Origin: Nocardia macrotermitis
Lineage (GTDB): Bacteria > Actinomycetota > Actinomycetes > Mycobacteriales > Mycobacteriaceae
Assembly: GCF_009604405.1 (NCBI RefSeq)
Contig: NZ_WEGK01000007.1
Span: 186,001 to 250,000, forward strand
DNA: 64,000 nucleotides
Direction of reading: 5' to 3'
The position numbers and the translations under genes were made by a program. Below the pieces are notes generated by a model. The model searched no databases, had not been told where the DNA came from, and saw only the letters and a list, made by a program, of their open reading frames with translations. Numbering within the stretch: the first letter of the stretch is position 1; each line of letters opens with the position of its first letter. Positions 51,760 through 60,929 of this stretch are shown here, piece by piece.

Positions 51760-53154
51760 ATGCTGAACGCACGTCTGCGAGCGACCTGGGTCGCCAATGC
51801 CGCCTCGGGGGCGGCCGCCGTCACGGTCGGAACTCCGTTCCGCGCCAGGTCGGCCTATACCCTGCATCGAGCAGATCATGTTCGGGTGCAGCAGGATTCG
51901 ATCATCGCCTCGGATCTCGAGCTGGTGACCGTCACCGACACCACCGCGATCCTGACCTGGACGACCCGGGCCCGCGATCACGCCGGACGGCTGCGTCCGG
52001 CCCCGGCCGACACCGAGATCCGGATCGCGCCCGCGGATGCCGCGCATCCGCCCCGGCGCTACAGCCTCGACTCCCGGCCCACCGCATACCATTACGCGCA
52101 GATCGAGGGGCTCGAGCCGGGCCGCGCGTATCGATTCGAGGCGTATTCCGGCGGCTACCGCGCCGCACCGGCCCGCACACTGGTGACGCGACGGGCCGGA
52201 TCACCGGAAACCACAGGCGTTTTCACCACGCTCACCCCGCCGCCGGGCACGCTGCTGCGCACCATCGCGCTGGCCAACGACGTCCACTACGGCGAGAGCA
52301 CCAGTGGCCTGATCGTGGCCGGATTCCCGAACGGGCTGCGACACGATACGCACAGCCATCCGGAGATCATGCTCGACGCGCTGCTGTCCGATGTGCGCGC
52401 CACCGATCGGGGCACGGACCACCTGATCGTGGCCGGTGACATGACCGATTCGGGCACGCTCGAGCAGTCCTCGGCGGTGCGGGCGCGCCTGGATTCCTGG
52501 GGCGCCGCAGGCCGGGACTACTTCGTCTGCCGCGGTAATCACGACGTCTCCCGCGAGGCCGATCCGTGGGGTTCGGTCTTCGATGCCCGAGGGCGAGTGG
52601 CGGTTTCGGATGTCGACGGGTTGCGCATCATCGCGCTGGACACCACCCGGCCACGCGGTTCGGGCGGCACGCTCACCGCGCCGCAGCTGAGTCAGCTGCG
52701 CGAGGCGCTGGCCACCGAGCCGGATCGACCCATCCTGATGTTCGGTCATCATCCGGTGACTTCCTCTGCGGCAGTGAGCAATCCGGCCGGGCCCGGCTTC
52801 GTCCTGGACCGCGCCTCGGCCGCCGCGCTGCACGCGCTGTACCGCCGCGCACCGGGCGTCTTCCTGCATCACACCGGCCACACCCACCGCAATCGAGTGG
52901 GCCGCCCCGACTCCCCGGTGAACGTCGAATTCCTCGAGGGCGCGGCGGTCAAGGAGTACCCCGGCGGCTACCTGCTGCTGCGGATCTACTCCGGCGGTTA
53001 CATGGTCAACTTCTACAAGACCCGCGCCGAACAGGCGCTGCGCTGGAGCACCCGCACCCGCAAACAGTATTTCGGATTGCACCCCGACCACGCTCTCGGC
53101 AGCTTGGCCGATCGCAATCACGTTGTGCTGCGGGATTTTTCGGGGCTGCGGTAA
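51760..53154 (+). CDS. Calcineurin-like metallophosphoesterase with fibronectin-like N-terminal domain
   Basis: A 464-residue protein. Residues ~45-150 form a beta-rich purple-acid-phosphatase-like or FnIII-like domain (VTVTDTTAILTWTTRARD, IEGLEPGRAYRFEAYSGG). The phosphoesterase part has all metal motifs in order: LANDVHYGE (D-x-H), IVAGDMTDSG (GD-x2-D), CRGNHDVS (GNHD), MFGHHPVT, and HTGHTHRN (GHTH). It therefore binds two metals and hydrolyses a phosphomono- or diester. No clear signal peptide is seen. The ATG at 51760 follows GGAGG. Confidence 0.88.
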   Translation: MLNARLRATWVANAASGAAAVTVGTPFRARSAYTLHRADHVRVQQDSIIASDLELVTVTDTTAILTWTTRARDHAGRLRPAPADTEIRIAPADAAHPPRRYSLDSRPTAYHYAQIEGLEPGRAYRFEAYSGGYRAAPARTLVTRRAGSPETTGVFTTLTPPPGTLLRTIALANDVHYGESTSGLIVAGFPNGLRHDTHSHPEIMLDALLSDVRATDRGTDHLIVAGDMTDSGTLEQSSAVRARLDSWGAAGRDYFVCRGNHDVSREADPWGSVFDARGRVAVSDVDGLRIIALDTTRPRGSGGTLTAPQLSQLREALATEPDRPILMFGHHPVTSSAAVSNPAGPGFVLDRASAAALHALYRRAPGVFLHHTGHTHRNRVGRPDSPVNVEFLEGAAVKEYPGGYLLLRIYSGGYMVNFYKTRAEQALRWSTRTRKQYFGLHPDHALGSLADRNHVVLRDFSGLR

Positions 53155-53375
53155 AAGGTTCCGACGCGGGTCCCGGCCGCGGCCGGAGCTCGACCTGCCC
53201 GAGATTGTGAAACACCGGTGTCACCGGCGCGCCGCGAGGGCGTTTCGTCCGGATCGACCGTTCTCATCCCACACGATGATCATCTTTGCGCTTACGCTGG
53301 CTCGCGGAGCAAGTACCGACCCGTTGTCGCACGCCTGAGTTTTTCAGTGCGCCAAGATGATCGAGGAGAGTATCA

Positions 53376-54260
53376 GTGCGAACCGATGGAGACACCTGGG
53401 ACATCGTGAGCAGTGTGGGAATCACCGCGCTGGGGGTCGCGACCTTCCGGGCGACCGAGACCGCCCTGCCCGATGCCCTGATCCGCGACGAGTACGCCCG
53501 GCTGTTCGTCGAGGCCGCGGCCGAACCGCGGTCCCTGCAAGCCCTCGCCGCCCCCGAGGATTCGGAGTTCCTGCCCGTGGCGCGCCTGATCGGGGTGCGC
53601 ACGAAGTTCTTCGACGAATTCTTCCTCGCCGCCGCGGCCGCGGGCGTGCGGCAGGCGGTGATCCTGGCGGCCGGACTGGACGCACGCGCCTACCGGCTCG
53701 ACTGGCCGATCGGCGCCAGCGTCTTCGAGATCGATCAGCCCAAGGTGCTGGACTTCAAGCATCAGGTGCTCGCGGACAACGAGGTGGCGCCGCGTGCGGT
53801 ACTGCGCGCCGTCGGGGTCGATCTGCGCGACGACTGGCCCGGCGCGCTGTTCGACGCCGGATTCGACGCGGACCGCCCGACCGCCTGGTCCGCCGAGGGT
53901 CTGCTGCCGTATCTGCCCGGCGCGGCGCAGGATTCGCTGTTCGAGCGGATCGACACGCTCTCGGCCCCGGGCAGTCAGCTTGCCGTGGAAGGGTTTTCGG
54001 GCCGCCCCGACATCGCCCGCATCTCGCGCGCGGCCAATCAGGAGATGGCGACCAGCCCGTTCGGCGACGTCGACGTCGCCGAACTGTTCTACGCCGACGA
54101 CCGCGCCGATCCGGTCCAGTGGCTGACCGACCGTGGCTGGCAGGTGAATTCGGCCGACGTCACCGAACTGGCCACCCGTTACGGCCGCCCGGTCCCCCGG
54201 CTACCGGAGGGCATGGGCGATATGCACGACGTGGCCGTGTACACGACCGCGACGAAGTAG
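53376..54260 (+). CDS. Class I SAM-dependent methyltransferase (TIGR00027/LCMT-like family)
   Basis: A 294-residue member of the mycobacterial/nocardial family often called 'putative S-adenosyl-L-methionine-dependent methyltransferase'. Typical are WDIVSSVGITALGVATFRATET, DEYARLFVEAA, RQAVILAAGLDARAYRLDWP (SAM motif) and VFEIDQPKVLDFKHQVL, then WSAEGLLPYLPG. Many paralogues exist in these genomes, with roles mostly unknown. GTG start behind GAGGAGAG. Ends 3 bp before the convergent galU stop. Confidence 0.9.
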   Translation: MRTDGDTWDIVSSVGITALGVATFRATETALPDALIRDEYARLFVEAAAEPRSLQALAAPEDSEFLPVARLIGVRTKFFDEFFLAAAAAGVRQAVILAAGLDARAYRLDWPIGASVFEIDQPKVLDFKHQVLADNEVAPRAVLRAVGVDLRDDWPGALFDAGFDADRPTAWSAEGLLPYLPGAAQDSLFERIDTLSAPGSQLAVEGFSGRPDIARISRAANQEMATSPFGDVDVAELFYADDRADPVQWLTDRGWQVNSADVTELATRYGRPVPRLPEGMGDMHDVAVYTTATK

Positions 54261-54263
54261 CGA

Positions 54264-55208
54264 TTACCCGTTGACCGCGAGCCGCTGCACGAGCCAATCC
54301 CGCAGCGGCGCCGCGTATTCCTCCCGCTGGAGCGCGAAATCCACTGCGGCGCGCAGGTATCCGCCCGGGTTGCCGATGTCGTGGCGGACGCCGCGGTGCA
54401 CGACGACGTGGACGGGATGCCCCTCGGCGATCAGCAGGGCGATGGCGTCGGTGAGCTGATATTCCCCGCCCGCACCGGGTTCGATGCGGCGCAGGGCGTC
54501 GAACACGGCCCGGTCGAGCAGATAGCGACCGGCGGCGGCCAGCGTGGAGGGGGCTTCCTCGACGGCGGGCTTCTCGACCATCGCGTTGACCCGCAACACA
54601 TCCGGGTCCTGCGGGTCGGGGGCCGCGGCCACATCGAAGACGCCGTACGCGCCCACCTCCGCGCGCGGAACCTCGAACGCGCACAACACACTTCCGCCCC
54701 AGCGACGCCGCACCGCGGCCATCGTCTCCAGCACGCCGTCCTGTTCGGATTCGGCGGCTCCGGCGGGCGGGCGCACCAGATCGTCGGGCAGCAATACCGC
54801 GACGGCGTTCTCATCGGGCGCCAGCACCGATTCCGCTTGCAGCACAGCATGTCCCAGCCCCAGCGGACGCTGTTGCCGGACGGTGTCCACCTCGAGCAGC
54901 TTGGGCGCGCGCCGCACCCGTTCGAGCAGCCCGAACTTCCCGCGCTGCGCGAGCGTACCCTCCAGCTCCGGATCCTCGGTGAAATGCGTTGCCAGCGAGG
55001 ACTTTCCGGGCGAGGTGACGATCACCATCCGATCGGCACCGGCCCGCGCGGCTTCCTCGGCCACCAGCTCGATTCCGGACGTATCCACCACCGGAAGCAG
55101 TTCCTTGGCAACGGATTTGGTGGCAGGCAGGAATCGGGTCCCCAGTCCTGCCGCGGGCACCACCGCCGTACGGAACTGACGGGGTGTGGTCGGAGTGGCG
55201 TGGTCCAT
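54264..55208 (-). CDS. galU: UTP-glucose-1-phosphate uridylyltransferase
   Basis: A 314-residue nucleotidyltransferase making UDP-glucose for cell-wall and storage sugars. The UTP motif is AVVPAAGLGTRFLPATKSVAKELLPVVD, followed by LGLGHAVLQAESVLAPDENAVAVLLPDDLV and VNAMVEKPAVEEAPS. AAGGAG lies six bases before the ATG at 55208. It is monocistronic and convergent with the methyltransferase gene. Confidence 0.92.
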   Translation of the reverse strand: MDHATPTTPRQFRTAVVPAAGLGTRFLPATKSVAKELLPVVDTSGIELVAEEAARAGADRMVIVTSPGKSSLATHFTEDPELEGTLAQRGKFGLLERVRRAPKLLEVDTVRQQRPLGLGHAVLQAESVLAPDENAVAVLLPDDLVRPPAGAAESEQDGVLETMAAVRRRWGGSVLCAFEVPRAEVGAYGVFDVAAAPDPQDPDVLRVNAMVEKPAVEEAPSTLAAAGRYLLDRAVFDALRRIEPGAGGEYQLTDAIALLIAEGHPVHVVVHRGVRHDIGNPGGYLRAAVDFALQREEYAAPLRDWLVQRLAVNG

Positions 55209-55324
55209 GTGGATCTCCTTCGAGTGCCGGATTTCCGTCGTGCGATCGGTACCGACGCTAAGGACCCAACCTGTACGGAACATGGGAGCAGCCTCTCCGT
55301 ACCTGGAGAACATCCCCCATCCGC

Positions 55325-55567
55325 GTGACCTCGCTCACATCCGACGCCCGCAGCACGATCGGATCTCCGAACAACGCCGCCGAGTCGCGGCCGGTCGCGG
55401 CGATCAGTGCGCCGATCCTCGACGAGCACGGCCACGCGGCCTTGCTGCTGTCGGTGCATCCGCTCGTGGAGCTCTCCCCCGAGCGCATCGACACGATCGG
55501 CCGGCGACTGGTCGAGACGGCGACGGCGATCAGCGCCGGACCCCCGGCATCGCGGGTCCGGCGCTGA
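55325..55567 (+). pseudogene. Possible IclR-type effector-domain remnant
   Basis: An 80-residue frame whose core ISAPILDEHGHAALLLSVHP and SPERIDTIGRRLVETATAIS resembles the end of an IclR/GAF ligand domain, where a strand-turn-strand is followed by a last helix. A helix-turn-helix is missing upstream, and a neighbouring frame reads SPYLENIPHPRD just before, which hints at a frameshifted or shortened ancestor. It could also be a small functional protein; no good ribosome site is seen before the GTG. Confidence 0.4.
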
Positions 55568-55576
55568 TCGGCGGGG

Positions 55577-56908
55577 TTATCCGGTGGCAGGCACCGGTTC
55601 CGCGCTTCCGGTCGCCTCGCTCACCGGCCGCGCCCGCACCAGCGCCACCATCACCGCAGCGATCAACGCCGCTACCGCGAAGACCGTGAATCCCCAGTTC
55701 GAGAGCTCGTGTGCGACCAGCACGCCGCCCAGCCACGGGCCGAACACCGCGCCGAACCGGCCGATGCCCGACACCCAGCCCAGCGAGGTGGCGCGGATGC
55801 TCGGCAGATAGTAGGTGGCGACCGAGGCGTAGATCAGCGTCTGGGCGCTGAACAGGAATCCACCGGTCAGGAAGACGTCCACGTAGGTCAGCCAGAGCGG
55901 CATGTGCACCGCGAGCAGTCCGATCCCGAACATGGTGGCCACGAACCAGATGACGGTGACCCGGCGCGGGCCGAACCGGTCCGCGAGCCGCCCGGCGACC
56001 AGCATGCCGACGATGCCGCCGAGGTTGATCACCAGCAGGAAGCTGATCGCGGAACCCAGGTTGTAGCCGTGCGCGCGCATCATGGTGGGCAGCCAGGTGT
56101 TCACGCCGTAGACCAGCAGCAGCCCGCCGAAGGAGGCGATCCAGAACAGCACCGTCACCGAACGCAGTGCGGGAGTGAACAATTCGGAGACCTTGCCGCG
56201 CCGCTTCGCCGCGTCGGGCTCGGGTGCGTAGGCCGCGAGCGAGACGCCGAACCGGTCCGCGATCCGCTGCGCCCGCTCGGTGCGTCCCGAGGCCAGCAGG
56301 TAGGTCAGCGATTCGGGCAGCAGGAACAGGATGGCGGGCACCGCGATGACCACCGGCGCCGCGCCGAACCAGTACACCGACCGCCAGCCCAGCGATTCGA
56401 CGATGTTCATCGCGACGGCCCCGGCGATCGCACCACCGGCCTGATGCGCGGTCATCAGGAAGGTGACCGCGATGTTCTTGCGCGCGGCCGGCGCGTACTC
56501 CATGACCATCGAGATCGCGGTCGGCAGCAGCACACCCAGTCCGATACCGGCGGTGAACCGCGCGACACCGAAGACCGGCACGTTGGGCGCCATACCGCAG
56601 ACCGCCGCGGACAGGGTGAACACCACCACGCCGGTCAGGATGATCTTGCGCCGGCCGATCCGGTCGGTGATCACCCCGGCGGCCAGCGCGCCCAGCAGCA
56701 TGCCGAAGGTGTTGAAGCTGCCGATGTCTCCGGCCACGGCGGGCGTCAGCCCGAATGCCTTGTCCTTGAACACACCTGGCAGCGTCGCGCCGTAGACGAA
56801 CAGATCGAGTCCGTCGAGCAGCACGAGGAACCAGCAGACCGCGGTGACCTGAAGCCACAACCGCCGGGAGGGGGCGGCCGTGACGCCACCGGATTCGAGC
56901 GAGGACAC
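55577..56908 (-). CDS. MFS transporter, aromatic acid:H+ symporter type
   Basis: A 443-residue 12-span major facilitator protein of the AAHS family (PcaK/BenK-like), importing benzoates or related acids. Family marks: FLVLLDGLDLFVYGATLPGV (Asp in span 1), GMLLGALAAGVITDRIGRRK, and GLGVLLPTAISMVMEYAPA. The GTG at 56908 follows AAAGGGA. It is downstream of the extradiol dioxygenase gene on the same strand, 186 bp away, with its own AT-rich promoter region. It likely supplies the substrate of that pathway. Confidence 0.9.
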   Translation of the reverse strand: MSSLESGGVTAAPSRRLWLQVTAVCWFLVLLDGLDLFVYGATLPGVFKDKAFGLTPAVAGDIGSFNTFGMLLGALAAGVITDRIGRRKIILTGVVVFTLSAAVCGMAPNVPVFGVARFTAGIGLGVLLPTAISMVMEYAPAARKNIAVTFLMTAHQAGGAIAGAVAMNIVESLGWRSVYWFGAAPVVIAVPAILFLLPESLTYLLASGRTERAQRIADRFGVSLAAYAPEPDAAKRRGKVSELFTPALRSVTVLFWIASFGGLLLVYGVNTWLPTMMRAHGYNLGSAISFLLVINLGGIVGMLVAGRLADRFGPRRVTVIWFVATMFGIGLLAVHMPLWLTYVDVFLTGGFLFSAQTLIYASVATYYLPSIRATSLGWVSGIGRFGAVFGPWLGGVLVAHELSNWGFTVFAVAALIAAVMVALVRARPVSEATGSAEPVPATG

Positions 56909-56987
56909 CTGTGTCCCTTTCGTAGAGCTACATCCAGTGATGCAGGTTACATCTGTCGCAATATCATCAACACTATTTCGAGCAAAA

Positions 56988-56997
56988 TTGTTAACAT
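56988..56997. promoter_or_regulatory. TTGTTAACAT dyad before the MFS gene
   Basis: A TTGT-TA-ACAt half-symmetric element in the AT-rich 186-bp gap upstream of the transporter. It resembles the perfect TTGTCGACAA at 60884-60893 upstream of the catabolic operon, so both may bind the GntR protein encoded at 60930. Confidence 0.4.
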
Positions 56998-57094
56998 TCA
57001 AATCGGAGGGTCGACCTCGGCGACATCGAGGTTCCCCGGGCCGATCCGGGCAGGTTGTGCCGTCCTGCCGACTTGCTCAGTCCCGCAAGCTCGT

Positions 57095-58063
57095 TCAGTC
57101 CTGCGAACGCGCGAGATCCTCGGCGGTCGGCGTCCCGTGGGTGTGGAACGACTCGATCGTCTTCAGACCCCACGCCTGCCCCTTGGCGCGTTCGGCCTCG
57201 GACCAGTCGATCCGCTTCCAGTCCGGAGCCAGGATCAGCCGCGCACCGGCATTGCACAGTTCGATGCGGTTGCCGCCGGGCTCGTAGACGTACAGGAAGA
57301 ACGTCTGCTGAATGGCGTGCTTGTGCGGACCGGTCTCGATGAAAACGCCCTGGTCCAGGGCGACATCGCAGGCGCGCAGGATATCCGCGCGACTGTCGGC
57401 GGCGAACGCGATGTGGTGCAGCCGCCCCGACAGGCCCAGATTGTCGCGGGTGTAGACCAGGTCGTAGCTCTTGTTGGTGAACGTCGTCCAGGTGCCCGCG
57501 ACCGAACCGTCGTTCAGCACGATCTGCTCGGTCGTCATCGCGCCGAGGGTCTGCTCGAGGAAATCGCGGTTGTCGACCGGGGTGCGGCCGAGGAAGTTGA
57601 CGTGATCGAGCCTGCGCGCGGGCACGCCGCCGCTGGGGTAGGCCCCGGCTTGATTCTTCAGCGACGGCCGATCGTCGTCATCGGCCTCGTACCACTGCGC
57701 CTCGTAGTAGAGACCGAATTCGTGGCCGTCCGGATCGGTGAAAAGATAGGTGGGCCCGAAGCCGGATTCGCCATCGGCCCAACCGATTCCGCGACCGGCC
57801 GCCTCCAGCGCGGCGACCCGCCGGGTCAACGCCTCGGGGCTCGTCGCGCGCAGATGGGTGCGGCCGATACCGCCGTGCCGGTGCGCGCGCAGGGTTACGG
57901 TGTGGTGCTGATAGTCGTCCCAGGCGTGCAGGTACACCTCCCCCGCACCCTCGCCGACGACGCGCAACCCGAGGAAATCGGTGAAGAATGCGACGCTCTC
58001 GTCCAGCGTCGGCGTCAACAGTTGCACGTGTCCGATATGCGCGATGTCGTGACCTGGGGCCAT
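57095..58063 (-). CDS. Type I extradiol (catechol 2,3-type) dioxygenase
   Basis: A 322-residue two-domain VOC protein that opens a catechol ring next to the hydroxyl groups using Fe(II). The predicted metal ligands are His154 (LDHVNFLG), His217 (RLHHIAFAA) and Glu268 (NRIELCN), with His248 (PHKHAIQQ) and Tyr260 as acid-base residues. The stretch HAIQQTFFLYVYEPGGNRIE fits the classical extradiol signature. AAGGAGG precedes the ATG. Same operon as the tautomerase and aldolase, 32 bp after the former, implying a carboxylated catechol as substrate. Confidence 0.92.
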   Translation of the reverse strand: MAPGHDIAHIGHVQLLTPTLDESVAFFTDFLGLRVVGEGAGEVYLHAWDDYQHHTVTLRAHRHGGIGRTHLRATSPEALTRRVAALEAAGRGIGWADGESGFGPTYLFTDPDGHEFGLYYEAQWYEADDDDRPSLKNQAGAYPSGGVPARRLDHVNFLGRTPVDNRDFLEQTLGAMTTEQIVLNDGSVAGTWTTFTNKSYDLVYTRDNLGLSGRLHHIAFAADSRADILRACDVALDQGVFIETGPHKHAIQQTFFLYVYEPGGNRIELCNAGARLILAPDWKRIDWSEAERAKGQAWGLKTIESFHTHGTPTAEDLARSQD

Positions 58064-58095
58064 CGTCTTGTCCTCCTTGACCAGCGGATCGCGCC

Positions 58096-59235
58096 TCAGG
58101 CGCGCGGGAAAACCTTGCCTGCGAACAGCTTTCGGGCAGTGCGGACCACACCGGCACTGCGCACGAGCGGCGGCCGCACGGAATGATCCAGATCGATGTC
58201 GACCAGCAGATGCCCGGAGGGATGCTCCACATCCACGCGGCGCAGATCCGCGGGCCAGGCCGCGGCGATGTCGTGACCGACCGCGCCGGGCGTCGTCATC
58301 GCGGTCACCGCGCTGATCGCCGCGAACACACCGAGCGAGGTGTGTGGGCGCACCGGGATGAACGATCGGGTGCACACCCGGCCGCCGTCGCGCGCGGGCG
58401 CGAGCAGAATCGTCTTGGGCACAGAGGATTCCGCGACGTCGCCCATCCCCATCAGCTCCGCCGCCGCGCGCCGCAACCGATCCACCCGCTCGGCCAGCGC
58501 GGTATCGGCGGCCAGCTCGGCGGGCGACTCGTATCCGGTGAGCCCGAAGCTCGCGGCCTCTGTCACCACCACCGGCATACCGTTGTCGACGCACGTGATC
58601 TCGATGCCCTCGACGGTATCGCGCACCTTGCCGGTGGGGAACAGTCCGGAGGTCGCCGAGCCCGCGGTGTCCTCGAAGGCGAGGGTCACCGGTGCCGCGG
58701 TCCCGGGCACGCCGTCGATACTCGTATCCCCGTCGTACACCGGACGGCCGTCGCGCACCGGGAACGTCGCGGTGGCCGTACTGTCGGAATTGACCAGATG
58801 TATTCGCACCGAACAACTTTCACCCGATGCGGGGACGAGTCCGGACTCCACGGCGAACTGCCCGACCCCGGCCAGGATATTGCCGCAGTTCTGCCGGTCC
58901 GACACCGTGGGCTGATCGACGCCCAGTTGCAGGAACAGGTAGTCCACGTCGATACCGGGCCGTTCGGACGGCGACACCACCGCGACCTTGCTGGTCAGCG
59001 AGGTCGCGCCGCCGATGCCGTCGAGCTGGCGCGGATCGGGGCTGCCCATGACGCGCAGCAGCAGATCGTCGCGGGCGGCCGGGTCGGCGGGCAGGTCCGC
59101 GGCGAGGAAATACGCGCCCTTGGAGGTGCCGCCGCGCATCCACACGCACGCGATGCCGTCCCGGTCCGCGCTCGACGGGAGAGCCGTCCCCTCATCGGCG
59201 GCCCTCCCACCGAGCGGATCCGGATGGTTCGTCAC
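58096..59235 (-). CDS. PrpF/GalD-type 4-oxalomesaconate tautomerase-like isomerase
   Basis: A 379-residue PrpF-family protein with a duplicated diaminopimelate-epimerase-like fold. It has ACVWMRGGTSKGAYF, LDGIGGATSLTSKVAVV, QNCGNILAGVGQFAVE (Cys/Asn-Gly region), and PVRPHTSLGVFAAISAV. Close relatives include GalD, which converts keto and enol forms of 4-oxalomesaconate in gallate breakdown, and PrpF of the methylcitrate cycle. The aldolase gene directly upstream (4-base GTGA overlap) favours the GalD role. GTG start at 59235. Confidence 0.85.
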   Translation of the reverse strand: MTNHPDPLGGRAADEGTALPSSADRDGIACVWMRGGTSKGAYFLAADLPADPAARDDLLLRVMGSPDPRQLDGIGGATSLTSKVAVVSPSERPGIDVDYLFLQLGVDQPTVSDRQNCGNILAGVGQFAVESGLVPASGESCSVRIHLVNSDSTATATFPVRDGRPVYDGDTSIDGVPGTAAPVTLAFEDTAGSATSGLFPTGKVRDTVEGIEITCVDNGMPVVVTEAASFGLTGYESPAELAADTALAERVDRLRRAAAELMGMGDVAESSVPKTILLAPARDGGRVCTRSFIPVRPHTSLGVFAAISAVTAMTTPGAVGHDIAAAWPADLRRVDVEHPSGHLLVDIDLDHSVRPPLVRSAGVVRTARKLFAGKVFPRA

Positions 59236-59942
59236 GACGACTCCCGAGTACCGCGGTAGTCGTCATAGGAGATGTAGGTGAGGCCGAAATCGGGCAGCCG
59301 CTCGCGCAGACCGTAGCGGTCCAGCCCGAGTTCGCCGCCCGCGAACGCCTCGCGCGCCGCCTGCTCCTTGGCGATGCGGGCCTCCGAAAGTTTCAGTGTC
59401 TCGGGCACATTCGCGCGCGGAACGCAGGCCACACCGTCGTCGTCGGCGACGATCACATCGCCCGGACGGATCACCTGCCCCTCGATGACGACCGGCACGT
59501 TGACCGCGCCCGCGGTCGCCTTGACCGTGCCCTGCGCACTCACCGCGGTGGACCAGGCCGGGAAGCCCATCTCCCGCAGATCCGCGACATCGCGGACGCC
59601 GCAGGACAATACGACACCCCGCACACCACGCCGCTGCAACGCGGTGGCGAACAGTTCGCCGAAAAGCCCGTCGCTGCACGGGGAATTGGTCGCCACCACC
59701 AGGACGTCACCCTCGCGGCACTGCTCCACTGCGACATGGATCATCAGATTGTCACCGGGCCAGCACAATACGGTGACCGCGGTGCCGCCGATCCGCGCGC
59801 CGGGCCAGGCCGGACGCAGTCGCGGACCCAGGAAACCGGTGCGGCCCTGCGCCTCGTGGACGGTGGCCGTGCCGTACTCGCCGAGTGCTGCGGCATCCTC
59901 GATCGATGCCCGCGGGCATCCGGTCACCACGACGTTCTCCAT
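59232..59942 (-). CDS. 4-carboxy-4-hydroxy-2-oxoadipate aldolase-type enzyme (GalC/LigK/ProA family)
   Basis: A 236-residue class II aldolase of the RraA-like HMG/CHA aldolase family. It cleaves 4-carboxy-4-hydroxy-2-oxoadipate into pyruvate and oxaloacetate in the 4,5-cleavage pathways of protocatechuate and gallate, and can decarboxylate oxaloacetate. Seen are TATVHEAQGRTGFLGPRLRP, GDNLMIHVAVEQCREGDVLVV, GLFGELFATALQRRGVRGVVL, and the metal/Arg motif CGVRDVADLREMGFP. Its start overlaps the dehydrogenase stop by one base, its stop overlaps the tautomerase start. Confidence 0.9.
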   Translation of the reverse strand: MENVVVTGCPRASIEDAAALGEYGTATVHEAQGRTGFLGPRLRPAWPGARIGGTAVTVLCWPGDNLMIHVAVEQCREGDVLVVATNSPCSDGLFGELFATALQRRGVRGVVLSCGVRDVADLREMGFPAWSTAVSAQGTVKATAGAVNVPVVIEGQVIRPGDVIVADDDGVACVPRANVPETLKLSEARIAKEQAAREAFAGGELGLDRYGLRERLPDFGLTYISYDDYRGTRESS

Positions 59943-60772
59943 CACTGCTCTCCCGAATCCCGGCTCGTGGCCTCTTGCTCGAATACGATGTCCCGCAGTG
60001 CGTCTCGCGCCGCCGCGGCGATATGCGGGGTGATGCCCAACTCGGTGAGCTGATCGGCGGCCGCTGCCATCTCGTCGGCGCGGCGAGCGGCGTGGGTGTG
60101 GGTGCCGGTGATCAGACGGTCCAGTGTGTTCTCGTCGAAGGAACGGAACTCGGCGGCGATGTGATCGCGGAACCAGTCCGCGCATCCGGCCGCCTCGGCT
60201 CCCGCCAGACCCTCGACCACCGCGCCGGCCAGTCCCTTGTACACGACGCTGCGCAGTAGTTTGCGGGAGCTGGCCACGCCGACCGGTCCGGGCACGAGTT
60301 CGACCGGGATGCCGAGACCGTCCATCATGATCACGAAATTTCTTGCGGCCGAACCGGATACGTTCATGGGTGTGCGAACGCCGCGTCCCGGTACCGGAGC
60401 CATGATCGCGACGTCGACCAGATCGACCCCGACCTCGGCCGCTATCTCGGAGAGCCGGACCTTCGCCGCCGGAGTGCCGGTATTGGCCTCGGCCCACACC
60501 GCACCGGGCGTGAGTCCCGAAAGTGACTGCCGCAGCACGGAATCCGCCTCGTGCGCGGTAGTCAGACCGAAAATGAGGTCGGCACCACGCACGGCATCCG
60601 CATCGCTCGCGCACTCCCGAACACCCTGTGGCGCGGACACTTTCGGATCGAAACCGCGAACGTCCGCACCCAGCGCGACCAGATCGCGGGCGAATTCCGT
60701 TCCGGCCTCACCGAATCCGAGTACCGCCACCCGCAGCGGTGCGGATGCGTGCGGCGACGGATCACCGGGCAT
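59942..60772 (-). CDS. NAD(P)-dependent 6PGDH/3-hydroxyisobutyrate-type dehydrogenase (DUF1932 C-term)
   Basis: A 276-residue two-domain protein. The N-terminal Rossmann domain reads LRVAVLGFGEAGTEFARDL and is followed by VDVAIMAPVPGRGVRTPMNVSG; the C-terminal helical domain carries the conserved Lys (SSRKLLRSVVYKGLAGAVVEGL) typical of the DUF1932 group. It should oxidise or reduce a hydroxy acid or semialdehyde. In LigABC pathways the semialdehyde oxidation is done by LigC, a different fold, so this may be an unrelated replacement. First gene of the catabolic operon. Confidence 0.85.
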   Translation of the reverse strand: MPGDPSPHASAPLRVAVLGFGEAGTEFARDLVALGADVRGFDPKVSAPQGVRECASDADAVRGADLIFGLTTAHEADSVLRQSLSGLTPGAVWAEANTGTPAAKVRLSEIAAEVGVDLVDVAIMAPVPGRGVRTPMNVSGSAARNFVIMMDGLGIPVELVPGPVGVASSRKLLRSVVYKGLAGAVVEGLAGAEAAGCADWFRDHIAAEFRSFDENTLDRLITGTHTHAARRADEMAAAADQLTELGITPHIAAAARDALRDIVFEQEATSRDSGEQ

Positions 60773-60872
60773 CGACTCACCTCACTCGCTCCACGTCACC
60801 CGGCCACCGGACCGAGCGGGAATGTGCCACACGACACGTTCTGCCTCGACGGTAGATTATTGCCGACAGAAA

Positions 60873-60893
60873 TGTCAACAATCTTGTCGACAA
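60873..60893. promoter_or_regulatory. Probable GntR/FCD operator of the aromatic catabolic operon
   Basis: TGTCAACAATCTTGTCGACA (60873-60892) is a near-perfect dyad, and the nested TTGTCGACAA (60884-60893) is perfectly self-complementary. It sits about 100 bp before the first operon gene and about 40 bp past the end of the GntR gene. FCD-type GntR repressors commonly bind TTGT-N-ACAA-like sequences. Confidence 0.6.
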
Positions 60894-60929
60894 AGGGTTA
60901 CCTCGCGGGTCGGCGCAGGTGGTGAGGGG

